Position numbers and translations under genes: made by a program. Of a DNA stretch of 64,000 nt, positions 11,718 to 24,223 are shown piece by piece. Below the pieces are notes generated by a model. That model had not been told where the DNA came from. It ran no database searches and worked only from the letters and a program-made list of their open reading frames with translations. Within the stretch, counting starts at the first letter, position 1; each line of letters opens with the position of its first letter. Source of the stretch: Camarhynchus parvulus (Eukaryota > Chordata > Aves > Passeriformes > Thraupidae); assembly GCF_901933205.1 (NCBI RefSeq), contig NC_044571.1:11300420-11364419 (forward strand). The letters are read 5' to 3'.

Positions 11718-12781
11718 GTTTTTCTCTTCTGGTTCTTCCTGAATGTGAAATGAAAAGCAACGAAGCAGCATCTGTGTCCCGTTCTGCAGTTTCTGCTGCC
11801 CTCTGATGGGTGCAGTGATAGAGCAGCTTTGGGAACTCATTGATTTTGCTGTGTTGAGTTTGTTCAACGTGAGGCATTGAAGCCCCTTTTTCTGCTCCTC
11901 AAGTGAATGCTAAGCAAATACAAGGGAATACATGAGTTGCTGTTTATCCCCTCTCTTTCTCAGGTGGTCATTTTTATTTGTGTAAAGGAAAGGAAAAGAA
12001 AATATAACTACTCATTTCCTTAAGAGAAATAAAAAAAAAAAAAAAATAAGGGATTTTAGGTTTCAGTTTTGGCATGGTTCTTACTCATACTTCAGCGTAA
12101 GTGTGTGGCCTATCTGATTTCAGGCTAAACATGGTGCACCATGAGATTAAACACTGTATGCTTGCTCTCCATCAGAGTAACTTAGCAGTTTCAAGCTGCC
12201 CTCATTAGGTTTGAAGCCTCCTAAAGACACTCTTTTTGCCACACCTTGTCAAATGGATCTTGCTCCTACTTTAAAGTCCTTGCTCCTCCTAATTGCATGT
12301 GTGATAAGAGCCAAGCTCCTGTCTGCAACACGAGCCTTGCACCAAGTGTTGATCCACTGAAGGCTCCCACTCCTGCCCAAACATTTCCCTCTCCCTGAAA
12401 GGGCTGAGAACTCCACTCATATCCCCTTCTGCACCATATTGGTAGTTACTGCTGAAAAACTCACTTTTTTTTCAGAAGTTACAGACATTATGCTGCATCC
12501 TTGACCAAGTCATGTATATAAACTCCTTCATGAAAAGACTTGGGTGCCAAAACTAAAAAAAAAAAGCTGTAACACTAGTGGCAAATTTCATAAACATCAG
12601 CAAAGACAACAGTAAGTTAAACATGATCTTAATTTGTGACATGCCTTTGAAGCTATGCTACATGCTGAGAATGCTGACACCATGTACATGGCATGTTCTG
12701 TGCCCTCATCTGCACTGCCCTGCATGCAACATCAACGGGCAATCTCGCTTAGAACTGAGAGAATCCAAATCCAAACCAAGT

Positions 12782-12784
<3 letters not shown>
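11718..12784. other. Intergenic DNA, no gene recognised
   Basis: This is non-coding sequence between the polypyrimidine tract and the AT microsatellite. A 16-base A-run lies at about 12,031-12,046. I see no exon or recognisable element. Confidence 0.5.
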
Positions 12785-12849
<65 letters not shown>

Positions 12850-12866
12850 TGTATATATATATATAT
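12785..12866. repeat. (AT)n microsatellite
   Basis: There are 31 uninterrupted AT units at 12,785-12,846, then GAGTG, then a further GT(AT) run to 12,866. The Tyr-Ile repeat in overlapping open frames is produced by this tract and is not a protein. Tracts of this kind are hypermutable and self-complementary. Confidence 0.97.
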
Positions 12867-13974
12867 TCATGTCACTGATGGAAATTATCAGGGTAAGAAA
12901 GTTTAGAACAGCAAGATGTTTTCCTTCAAAAGAAATAAAGCAAATTTCCATGGTTTATTTTTAATGTATTTTCATTCTCTTGAAGGACTTCTAATAAGGA
13001 TTTCCAATGAAATCTCCTGTTTACTCTTATGTCACACAGACACTTGACAAAATGAAGTCAAGACTTCTCTCTGTGACTCATTATAGTAGCCAAGCTTCAG
13101 TTCTAATTATGACAGGTGCAGAACTTGCTGCTGATAGCTGTTTTAGCCCATTTGGATTTCTGTTAAGGCCATTGGCAAGAATTTATTTAATTAACTTTCC
13201 GGACACCACTTTCAACGACTCAACTGTAATTACTCCAATCTAGATAAAGACTTTACCTATACAATGTACTAAAATATTTCTGTCTGATAACTTTTCCTCA
13301 TCTCAATCAGCTTTAGCCTGTAATCTGTATATAGTTGTTGTTTACTGAGCTGAAATTTTTCTTTCTTCTTGCTTTTTAAATTCCATTGCTATGCTTGGGA
13401 TGTGTTGAAGGCTTCAAAGTAAAATGGTCTGGCCTCTAATGAACTTCTTTCAAACTTGATGGGTATATAAAGAGAAGACAGGATACGAGAGCCAGACAGT
13501 TATTAATACAAGTTGGGTTGTTGTTTTTTTTTATTTCCACCCCTGAAAAACAGAATCTAATCAAGGATATTTGTATAGCCCAAGCAATCCCGTATGTTAC
13601 CCACACTTCGACCATAAAAAGAATCACCATGTTCACAGAAGTGGAAAAAAAATAGAAAAGGATGAAGGCTTTCAGATTTGCAGTTAGAAACTTTACACTA
13701 CAAAGAGGTAAATGAAAACTGAAGTGAGCTACTTTCTGTGTAGAAAGAAGATGAGATGATGCCAAATGTGAAAAGATTCTAGCAGCGAAGAGTCCAGGTG
13801 TAACACCAAAAGGGTCAACTGAAGCAACTAAAAGCAATATTTTCAGTACTTCTAGAAAACTTTAGAAATCAAAACCATACCAAACAGGTGTTTTGTATGC
13901 CATACAAAAAGATTCTTAGTAGCCTTCTGAAAATGAAGCAGCTACTGAAGGACACCATAACACAAACACAACCC
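12867..13974. other. Intergenic DNA, no gene recognised
   Basis: No exon, RNA gene or recognisable transposon is seen. A minus-strand open frame at 13,436-13,837 is hydrophobic and low in complexity, and it has no family resemblance. Confidence 0.5.
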
Positions 13975-14150
13975 TTTAAAAAGGCCTGGGATGGAGCTAG
14001 GAAATTATAGACCAGTCTGACCTTGGTGGTAGGCAAGATCCTAAAGATATTAATAAGAGATGAGATCACAAGGAACACAGACTGGGCAAAGTGATTAATG
14101 GACATAATCTACTTGGATTTCAAAAAGTATTTGACATAAAACTGTAAATT
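13975..14150 (+). mobile_element. Ancient CR1 reverse-transcriptase fragment
   Basis: AGGAAATTATAGACCAGTCTGACCT corresponds to the conserved N-Y-R-P-(V/I)-S-L stretch of LINE reverse transcriptases. It is followed by CAAGATCCTAAAGATA and CTACTTGGATTTCAAAAAG-ATTTGACA, which matches the downstream (Y/H)-L-D-F-x-K-A-F-D motif. The sequence is diverged and frameshifted, so this is an old, dead copy. Boundaries are approximate. Confidence 0.75.
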
Positions 14151-17100
14151 AGATTAATGTACAATGGCAGCAAGCATAACATAGAAAGTGTCATCCCTGA
14201 GTGACTAAGGGGAAGCACAGGTATGCCCTACATCTACCCATGCTATCTACACTCTTGGAGGAAGTATGATAAAATGTCATTCATTTAACATACAGACTGC
14301 AGACTGAGGCTAATTTGTTGTTCCAGGGCTGCTGGTCTCTTAAAGATACAGGGGACACATTTTGCTCTCAGTGCCACAAGTGTGGTCACTAGAGATTTCC
14401 CACAATGGGTGCTGGAGGCTGTATATATTCTGTGTTAGGTATCATAGTTTCCTGTCAAACTGAATTAGTTTGACTTGTTGGTATGAGTTTGGGAGATAAC
14501 TGGAGATAAGTATTTAGCTCTTCTTCCACAGCATTGAGTTCTTTGATGGTTACTTTTAGGAACCTGATTTGGTATCCTTTATTTCTACCACTATAAATCC
14601 TGGGCAAACCCAAGGAAGCTGTTCCATCAAAATGAATTTAAAAACCTAGCACTGAAAACATGAAACGTGTACTTTGGGCCTGGTTGTCTGAAAAGTCAAT
14701 TGCATCAATTACAAGAGAGAAATTGGCTTATGTAGCTTCTTTACTGCTGATCCCTTGTAATGCCAAAAGGAAGTTCCAACCATTTACAAGCTGACATATA
14801 TAAAATGTGAATCCACTGGGATGCCGTAAGCCTCCTTTGAAAACCCTGTCACCACCAGCAGCTCAGGCTAATATCAGCAACTGCTGTGATAGTTGTTTAG
14901 AACAGTCATTCCTTTTCCAAAGTGTAAAGTTGAAATGGCAAGATAAAGTTGCTGCTTAGCCTCGTGTTGTTTCTTCAGCAGGATATATTTGTCCCATTAC
15001 TACTGGAGAGCTTGGCAGGCCGCTGAAGCATCGTGATGAACCAAAGTTAATGATAGCAGGGAAGCCAGCTCTGTTCCAGATTTGTCACGTGGATGTGATG
15101 CCAAGTGCAGAGGACTGCAGCATCAATGAAAGGATCAGAAAGGAGTCAGCTGATCACTACAGATTCAGTCCCTGAAAACCACCCCACATCCGCAGCCTGA
15201 GTCTCCCTAGGGCAAGAGGCGATCCTAACGTGTACTTCTGGGACTAGGAGGGACTGCCAGCAGGAACAAGCCCAGAAGGGAGTCTGTCCGAGTGGTGATG
15301 GATATCTAAGTTCAGCTGGGTAACCGAGAACAAAATATGACTCAAATCTGCTGACAGCCATTCATGTGCAAGTCACAGTGCCACTCAGATGCATTCTCTT
15401 GGAAGTTTGGGTTATTTTGGTGGTGGTGATGTTGTATCAGAACATGTTCTGAATTTTGTCTTGGACTCTATCAGAAGTATTATCAGCACTTGAAAGTAAA
15501 AACTTTCCAGTAACTCTCTCTACATCATAGATCTCACACAAACTCAGTCTTCTGACTTAGCAAAGTTGCACAACCTGGGTTGAGAAATGAAGGCCTCAGC
15601 TATTTACATTTACCCTTTTGCTAACGATGCCCACCTTCTGGATCTCTACCAGGTGACAATTTCACACATCCCTTGCCAAAAGGAAAGGCCACAGAAATGA
15701 TGTATTCAATTTGCTTCTTGTCCATGCCACAGATTTCTTATACAACTTGTTATAGGGTGCCCTAGGTGTACAATCAGTGGCACCTTTTCTTATGAACAAA
15801 ATACAGTGTAAAAAAGAACCTTTTATTTTTTTCTTTATTACGTCTTCAGTCTTCATTAAAATAGTCATGAACAGATATAAATTAAAATAAGGGAATCTAG
15901 TTGCCAAAAGACTTTTGGAGATGACAAATAAAATACCCCAATCTTTGCTTCCTGCAAATATTAAAACTGTCCAAGAGAAGTGTCTCTCTATACTGAAGGC
16001 CGATATTTCAGTCTCTTCACTGGAAGCCTGGCTAGTTTCTTGGCTACTGTTGCTCTCAATCCTCCTCAGCATCTCCTTCATTGATACTTTGACCTGCGGT
16101 CATTCTGATAGGGTGGATTAGAAATAACATAGAAAGAAACGTGTGTGTAGGAACTAATGTGACAAAGGAACTTTAAAAAATGTAATTATGATGCTTAAGA
16201 AAGATCCAAAAGCTTCACTACATGATCTAATGGAAGAGGAAAACCAAATTCACTGATTTTTTTTAAAGCAGAGAGAAAATGACCACTGGACAAAGAAATG
16301 GCACAATATTTATCCACTATGATACATCCCAACACAGAAAAATCAAATAAAGCCAGAAGGAATAAGGTTTACTGAAATGATTCGTGAGTATCAAAGGCCT
16401 GGGGAATGCAGGAGCTGGCACAGAATATAAGACATTTCTGAAGAGTCATGGCTGGAACAATTTGTTTTCCCATGCACAAATAGACTTTTCTTCTCTTTGG
16501 GCAACACAGTTCATCACAAAGAGTTATCAAAAATATAATCAAAAGTGACTTTTGACCCCATGACAAAAGCATTGTACATTAGTGCCAAGCTCTGCTAAGT
16601 TTTATTTTTCTGATACAGTTATGACTTGAGACCCTTGAGCTTTGTGGCCTAGAGCAAGGAGATGCCATCTAGCCCAGAATTCAGACAGCATGGCAACAAC
16701 ATCAAAATACTTCTGTCCACCTTATTCTCTGCTGGAGCCTCATGCCAGACTAAATAAAGAGCATGGCCCATTGTTCTATATGATTTGAATTAGAATTGTT
16801 ACCAAAATGACAGTCACTTAGGAAATATGTTCTTATTCAGAGTATTTATGTTAAAACATTTAGACAGCAACAATGTAGATAGGTTAGCAAATGAAATACT
16901 TCTCATCTGCATTCACCTAGCAATTTTATCAGAAAAAGGGTGCTAATCTCTAAACATCTTACTCATAAAACATTTTATTAAATGAAAATTATCAAACTGC
17001 ATCTTTTCATGTAACACATTAGAATACAGCTGTTACTCAGAAGTCAATTCTGCTGAGCCAAACCCGCACAGTTTCAGATTCCTGCAGCACCGTGGCCATA

Positions 17101-18568
17101 AAATTACCACGCCTTACCAGGCGTAGTGAGAGGCTGGGCTTTTCCAGAGAACACACAGAAGCCCATGATGGGGAGAACAGGGATGTCAATATCCTGAGCC
17201 TTCTGTAAAGCTGTGGAAAAACATACACATGGCTAACAGATCCCTCCATCTTCATGGATGCTTGCCTTCTTTTGCTGGAAAGTAATGACCATGGAATTGC
17301 TCACTTTTGGTGTGCTATCTATAAAATGAGGGCTGTGTTGCTGCGCTGGAGGTTTAGCCGAAGGATACTGTGCTTTCTAAGTCCTATAAAGGATTCCAGT
17401 GAGCAAGGGGGACTCCAAACCATGAGTCTGCCTGAATCTGTATGTTCAGACTTGTGACTAATTGAGCATCTCACAAAATGAAGGAAACCGAGGGAAGGCG
17501 GTACCAACCAGGCATGCAAATTAAATTGTTCCAAAGATATGTGTTGAACAACTTCAGATAAAATGAATCACATTACTATGAAAAATTATAGGCTGTACAA
17601 TCACAGAGACTGAAGATATTTTTAATTACCTTATGTTAATTATCTACTTAAAATACTTTGGGAAGGGTCAATCGGAGATCCGTTAGGAAGTACATTTCTG
17701 CTCTTTATTGTTTAGGAAGCAATTGTATATAAGCTGAACTGTAAAAAAAAAGATGTTTTGTATTTTGGAAAGCTGTCTCAATATTTTCTATTTTGGAAAT
17801 GTCTCAATAAAACTATTTAACTGTACAGGCAAAATCACAAGCAAGAAAAAAATTAAACTTCCTCACAATTTCTAAGCCAATTTCAGGATTTGGTGGCATG
17901 TATTACAATTGCTGTGGTGGAACTGATGCAGGTATTTTTCACCCTATTTAAGGAAAAACCTTCCTGTGTATTCTTTTTTGCCAGCGTTAAATGGCTATGG
18001 AATTTTTCTATTCCAGCCCCATACATACTTTGACCCTGCTCTTCCCTCTTCCCTTGGTTTCAGGGGTATTAGCCTGCCATAGTAAAATCTAGATAAGACT
18101 CTCAGGTTACAATGACAACTGAGAGGGCTGAAATGGAAATACAAATTGACAGTACAAGTTTCTCTGATGTCTGTGGCTCCTGTCATTAACAATCAAAACT
18201 CACACAGCAAGGAAAAGCTGCACATGTCCATAACTCACAGAGAAGAAAGCCCAGAAAAAAAATTACCTTTAGGAAGAAAGATTTTGCATGCTTAATTCTC
18301 CTTCAACTGAGTATATCTTTCTCTTGATTCTCTTATCAGATATTAAGGGTCTGAGTCTGCACACATCAAATCAGTGGAAAATCTTCTAGCTGTGTTAGGT
18401 TTAAATATGCTCCTTAAAAAAATCTAAAAATAAAACCAGCTGTGATGGGTTTAAGAGTTAATTTCTGTACACAATGTAATTTTCCTACAGTTACTTGAAA
18501 AATAATTAATGCTGGTCCCATTTGGATATTGTCCTAAAACCTGCCTCATTCTTACACAAAACCAAACC
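14151..18568. other. Intergenic DNA, no gene recognised
   Basis: No supported gene. The one stretch with exon-like composition is on the minus strand at about 15,970-16,115 and is discussed in the findings. Otherwise there are only chance frames and AT-rich unique-looking sequence. Confidence 0.5.
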
Positions 18569-19205
18569 AAACAGCGTCAGGATCTCTAGTTGGTCAGAGT
18601 GACCCCGAGAAGAGTTGGAAAGTCTCTTTTCCCAGCCCGGCCCTCAAAGAAGGAGTCAGAACTCTTCAGTTCTCGGTCTCAGCATTGTTTATTGTTCCTT
18701 ATCTATAAAATTCTTTCTCCTGTCCTGCCGAGGTCCACTCAGCACGGCAATCCAGGCATTCTGCCTGCCCCTGGGGCAGTGTTATGTCTTTTATACTAAA
18801 AACTATGTATACAATGTTTACAATTACTTTCCAATATCTATCACCTATATTAGACAGTGAGCTTCTACTCTAAACCAATCCAAAAGTGCCAACATCACAG
18901 CAGAAGATGGAGGCCAAGAAAAAGAAGGAAATAGGCTGGACACACCCAGATCCCTCCATCTTGCCCCCCTGAACCCCCATTCTAAAAACTCCAAAATCTA
19001 CTTTTTCACCTTGTGATAAATTCACTATCATTCTACTTAATTTGTCATGGCTTGCAGATCTTCATCTAAGGTTGGTAACTTGCTCCACGGGTCATAATCA
19101 AAACCACAGGTGTTTTGGGCTCTGTGCCAGGGTCTCTGAGACCCCTGACAGGGGTCTTGGCTGCTCAGGACAGTCAAAGGGATGTCCTGGGTCCTGACAA
19201 AACAG
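18569..19205 (-). mobile_element. Solo endogenous retrovirus LTR, minus strand, 6-bp target duplication
   Basis: A 625-bp element (18,575-19,199) is bounded by AAACAG hexamers at 18,569-18,574 and 19,200-19,205. Its ends are inverted, CGTCAGGA at the left and TCCTGACA at the right, so the left terminus is a TG-to-CG variant of a TGTCAGGA...TCCTGACA pair. On the minus strand a TATAAAAG box (about 18,788-18,796) is followed about 100 bases later by AATAAA (about 18,687-18,693), the promoter-then-polyadenylation order of an LTR. There are no internal genes, so it is solo. The hexamer duplication suggests a class II (ERVK-like) origin. Confidence 0.82.
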
Positions 19206-22200
19206 CAAATCACACAGCTTTTGCAAGCCTTTGCAAGCTTATTGTCTTTGGTAACATTTTTATCCGAGTGAAGCTGCAGTGCTGACAGAATTCAATAGCA
19301 CAAGCTCACTCCTGGAACTACACCAGCTCCCTCTATGTGCACCTTGGCAGACACATCTTCTGGCTGAAAGACTGCAATGAGATAGGAAATAGAAGCAGTA
19401 AAGCCCAGCCTCAGCCTGCCCTATGCTGCTGGCTTCCAGAAGATTTATGGCGTTGCTGAGAAAGGCGCAGGGCCAGGCGTCCTGCAAGCGCTCGCTCCGG
19501 GGATACGCGCGGAGTTTTGTCTGCACCGGGGCCTGGCTGCCTTCCCATGCAAACCATGCACCAGGATTAGCTTCTGTGCCAAAGGAAGCACAGATAATTT
19601 CGTGTTGACTTGAATGCTAACAAGTAGCAGACCCTGTCCGAGTGAGGTTTGAAAAGTCATTTTTAAAAGCAGCTGTTTCTTTAAACTTCATCGTACTTTC
19701 CAATTAGCAGAAAACTGAATGGCTTTCACTTGAAACCACATGCAATGCAGCCTGGTAACTTTGGGTAACAGTTCTGGAGTGGAATCCTTGAATCCAAGGA
19801 TGAATAACACCATTCCAGCTCTTATATTGCTGAAGGTACATTTTGAAAGGCATATGCAGACTCTGAAACAAAACATTTCCTTGGGGACAAGACAGACAAA
19901 AAAGTAAGTTTTTAAACCTACAACAGTAGTGGCTTTCAGCTGCTGTCTGATGTGAAAAAAGTCAAGAACAGGCTTTGTGTTTTACTGCAATAAAGGATTG
20001 TGTGACAACATAAATTAAAAATACATAGTTATCTGTCTTTGGAAATGAGCAGCTGCCTTGTTTCACATATAATTGGAAGTGTTTGTTAAGAAAACAATTC
20101 TTGCAGATGTTGAAAAATATGATTTTTTTAAAGTCATACTATTATCAGTGTAAAGTGAAACACCGTGATTCATTTACTGCTTCACTTTGTTCCCTGATAT
20201 TGAAATATGAAGTATTTACTTTCTCTTCTCCATTGATTTCATTGTAATAATGAAGATTTTCATTCTTTTTAAATTACATTCACTGTGTTTACTATTGTGT
20301 TGGCACAGATTTGACACAAAGGAAAATGCATTGCTTGGAAAAGATGTTCTGTTTCTGTGGTGGAAAGCTGCATGTCCAGTTAAAGGCTTATTTAATAGGT
20401 GTTAGTTCCCTGAGGTATTTCTCTCTGAAATCAGCATTCAGATTGTTTTCTTTTTTTTTTTTTTTCTGGTTGATTTATTTCCTCTGCCCCCTGTGAACTT
20501 TGCCTGTCTTTTCAAACTACTGGCTTGAAGAAAACCTACCCATACAGATTTTGTCTGATCATATAACTCAGGAGAATTGCTGGAATTTTCTGTCCTTTTT
20601 TGCTTGTTCTTATTCTTGCAGTACCTGGCAGAAGGTTAATCAGAACTCGTTTTCATGCTCTGATAATCTGTGTAGAAAAAAATACAGAAGGCTGGACTAT
20701 GAAAGTCTTGATTAGTACAGAACAAATATATCTTAAGTGATGCGTATTAGAATAGTTGCCCAATTTTATAAAACTTAAATATTCCATACAAAACCAGCAG
20801 CAGGAATTTCTTCCTTATCTTCAGAAAATTTACTTCTATTCATTAAGTAGAAAAATGGTGGAATGAATTTCAGGAGTGTGTATTTTCAGGGAGCAGAAGG
20901 TGTTGAATCTTTATTATTAGTGTCTCAGGGAAAACCTTTCTGCAGACTATCTGGAATTTCCTAAAAAGGAAACATTAATCTAATTTCACCTGATGACAGC
21001 AGGATTTGTTTTCTGTTTTCACATGCTTTATATTAGGTCCTGTAACTGGAAAAAGGATCCACTGGTCTGTGGATCAAAAGACAATCACACACATACTGAG
21101 TGGCTTAATTCTTAATGGATTTAAAGTAACTACCAAGGAATCCATGGCAGCTAGCAGAAGGACCTCAGCAAAAAGACAGATGTAAGAAGATTTTTTTTTC
21201 ATCAGTTGACTTCCCACTTCAATTATGGTTCACCACACCAGAAATGTTGGAAGCACCTGCTTGGAAGCACCATTGACCCCAGCACCTCACAGAAAGAAGG
21301 GCCAGTGCTTTTCAGCTGGCTGGAGACAAGAGAAGTCCCTTGCTTATAAACTAGTGTCCCTAGCAAGCAAGTTAACTAACAGCAAAAACCCCTCATATGA
21401 CCTGGTGTCACTCCTTGCTGCACACACCAGTCCATGGTGTCCCAGCTCCAAAATCACTGAGGTCATGTTGTGCACAGTCCTTGTGCACCACCAACACTGT
21501 CTTGTGCTCTGCCCTGGCCTTACATTATCCTTATACCTGTAAAATACTCACATATGGGAGTCCAGTACTTTACTGATTATTGTCCTGGGATGAGTTTGGA
21601 ACAGGAGTCTCAGATGCCTTCAGAATTAAGTGTTAGTTTCTCAAGAATTGAGGGGAACTGTTTCAATAAAGTGTTGCAGTACAAGCTGTATTTTAAAAAA
21701 ACTTCTTGGCCTCAACTCTCCCTGAAGTACCAGAGTTCTTCAACCATCCTAGTCTTCCTCCAAAAGTGCTGCTGAGTTATAGAACTGTTGTAGCCTGTTC
21801 TGCACTACTGCAAGATGTCATAAACTGCAAATCAACAGCAAGACACTTCTAAATATTTAATTATAGGGCTCTACCTTAAAGCTTCCTTTCCAAGAAATTA
21901 CATGCTTTGCCCAGTGATTTGAGACAAAATTCTCCATTACTATTTAGGAACACATGTAGGTCATAAATTACATTAATCTCTGGCTACTAACCCAGTCTGT
22001 GCTATGACACCACTACAGCCTCTCTGCAGCTGCCCTTGCCACAAGTGCTGGTTCTGGTGTAGTGGCCACACATTAACTTTCATCTAGCTAGAAACAGGAG
22101 TAATAGAGACTCAGCAGCACACACTTCATCACTGACTCTACAAACCTGCAGAAAACCCTACATGTGTGTATATATAATATGTATATGTATATGATGTTTG

Positions 22201-23517
22201 TGAGCCCTCACTAGAACCTACACTGCTATGTTTGTATGATTGTCAAACTGCACGCTAGCTGGATTAAACTGGGTGTGGTTATGCCCCATCATTTACTGAG
22301 TGAAGATACTGCAGGTGCTGACTCAATAGACTGACGCTGAAAGTGTTTCCCACACAACTTACATTCTAACTGCTGGCCCAAAATTTTTCAGCATGCCTGA
22401 AATGAACTTTCCATAGCAGGCTATAAAATGCAATCAAAACAATCACAGAATGAAATCTGTTGTATTTTATATAATAAATAGGAACCTTGCCCAAACCTCA
22501 TGTAAGTAGTTGGTTTTCACTCATATCCTGCAGCAAGGGTTGCACCTTTGTGTGGTATTACAGAGTGTGGTTTGAAAATCATTTTCTGTTACACTTGTGC
22601 ATCTTTCCAGGAATATGAGAAAACAACAGAGAATAAAAGGAAGTATTCACTTCACAGTCAAAACACATTGTTCCTTCCCTCTGGAACAACTCACAGGCCT
22701 GTAACACCCCTTATATCTCTCTCACACAACAAATGAGTAGGAAAGCAAGAAAGAGTGTAAAGAGCACTCGATCCTTAGGCAGTAATGCTTTCTAGCAGAA
22801 TTCTCTTGCATTCCCATAAGGATGAGTATTTTGTTTCTACAGACTGGGTTTTTCTGTCCCAGTCATTCTGACTGCTTTTACCAGCGACCATATCTGATGT
22901 GATGTGGTGATCTGCTATCTGCCCCTGTTCCTGTTCACAGCATCAGCCAGCACTGAGCAATGGCCAGGCCACTGACAGGATGTGATGATGAGTTTGGACA
23001 AGCAGTCAGTACAACTCAAAAGCACTATCTCCTTTTCAAATGTCACACTTCAGTGAAAAATCTGGGAACTGGAAAAAACACCCTGATACTATTAGATCTG
23101 ATTACAAGAATTGAAGCAAAAATGTTACTCTCATCCTGAGGGAACTGCAAACTACCAAACCATCCTAAGTTAAGGAATGCACACAGAGTCTTCTATTATG
23201 GTAATTTGCAAATGCGTTTCTTTTATTCTGAAGAATTTAAAAATCCTTAAAAGCAATTTTACAAATCAGACTCCACAGTCTAGGTGTATCTATGTAAGAC
23301 ATAAGTGGCACAATGGACTCAGAGCAGGGGCATTGTGTGCACTGCGGAAGGACAGCCACACCTAAGATAAAACCGGAAGCTCATTTTACAGAACACAGTA
23401 GTCCCACACAATAGCACTGGCACAGAAGGAGTAAATGATGTCATTCATTTAAATTTCTGCTACCACAGGGGAACTCTAAGTATTAAGAAACTATATCTGA
23501 CCAGAGCACCAAAATTA
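19206..23517. other. Intergenic DNA, no gene recognised
   Basis: No gene can be supported. A CpG-rich patch at about 19,443-19,540 stands out (see findings). A T-run of about 15 lies at 20,451-20,465 and an AT-rich patch at 22,165-22,195. Open frames at 21,225-21,775 have no recognised homology. Confidence 0.5.
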
Positions 23518-24151
23518 ACAGCTGTGAAAAATGCGTATTTTATTACTGGCTCTTCTCAAATATTAAAATGAATATTATATGTGTTATGTTAGAAAGTTAT
23601 GCTGTATTACTTCTCTTAAGTAGTGTGTTAAATATAGTTTTAGGTTATAACATAATGTTAAAATAGAAACTATGCTATGTAAGATTCTTTTTTTATAAGA
23701 AAGGACTTGCACCAAGATAGCAGCCACAGGGCACCTAAATCTTTCAGAGAAAAAGAATTTATTGCTCTCTTATCAGAAGAAATTAACTTCTTCCTACCTA
23801 GATCTGCCATGAAGATGCGGTTAGGATTAAGAGGAAGAAGTTGACACTGACCAGACAGAATCCTTTGTTTTAATGGAATTTATGCATCATGTATGAAATG
23901 TATGAATATGCAACAGGCTATTGTTTTTAAGGGTTAATCCTCTGTTAATGTGTGTCCTTTTTCGGGCTTATTTTGCCCAGAAAGAGGTACCCAGACTGTC
24001 CGTAACTCTTTGTTTTTATTGTCTTGTATTGTCCTAATCCAAATTGTCCAAATTTTTATTATTCTAATTATATTACTATTTTTATAACCATTTTATTACT
24101 ATTAAACTTCTAAAATTTTAAAAACAAGTGATTGGTGTTTTTCACAACAGT
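23518..24151 (+). mobile_element. Solo LTR-like element with TGTGAAAAA...TTTTTCACA ends
   Basis: A 624-bp element (23,523-24,146) has perfect 9-bp inverted termini, TGTGAAAAA and TTTTTCACA. It is flanked by ACAGC (23,518-23,522) and ACAGT (24,147-24,151), a 5-bp target duplication with one transition. Its sequence (for example GGGTTAATCCTCTGTTAATG and CAGACTGTCCGTAACTC) resembles a repeat I recall as abundant in songbird genomes. An ATTAAA motif near the right end makes + orientation likely but not certain. There are no internal genes, so it is a solo LTR. The family name is left open. Confidence 0.78.
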
Positions 24152-24184
24152 GATGAAAAATACCCCCAGGGGAATCAATTATCT

Positions 24185-24223
24185 TTATATATATAATCCA
24201 AAAGAGTAGGATTATATATATAA
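24185..24223. repeat. Perfect 15-bp inverted repeat
   Basis: The left arm is 24,185-24,199 (TTATATATATAATCC) and the right arm is 24,209-24,223 (its exact reverse complement), separated by a 9-base loop. It lies 34 bp beyond the LTR target duplication. It could form an AT-rich cruciform. I do not read it as a terminator. Confidence 0.9.

Noticed and set aside
11364..11867. Phe/Leu/Ser-rich and Lys/Glu/Arg-rich open frames of 129-162 codons
   Set aside because: They are translations of the polypyrimidine tract and its complement, with no other coding signal.
12578..12964. Open frames with a Tyr-Ile repeat
   Set aside because: The repeat is the AT microsatellite translated.
24185..24223. Rho-independent-type terminator
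   Set aside because: The stem is AT-rich in eukaryotic intergenic DNA, and no gene ends there.
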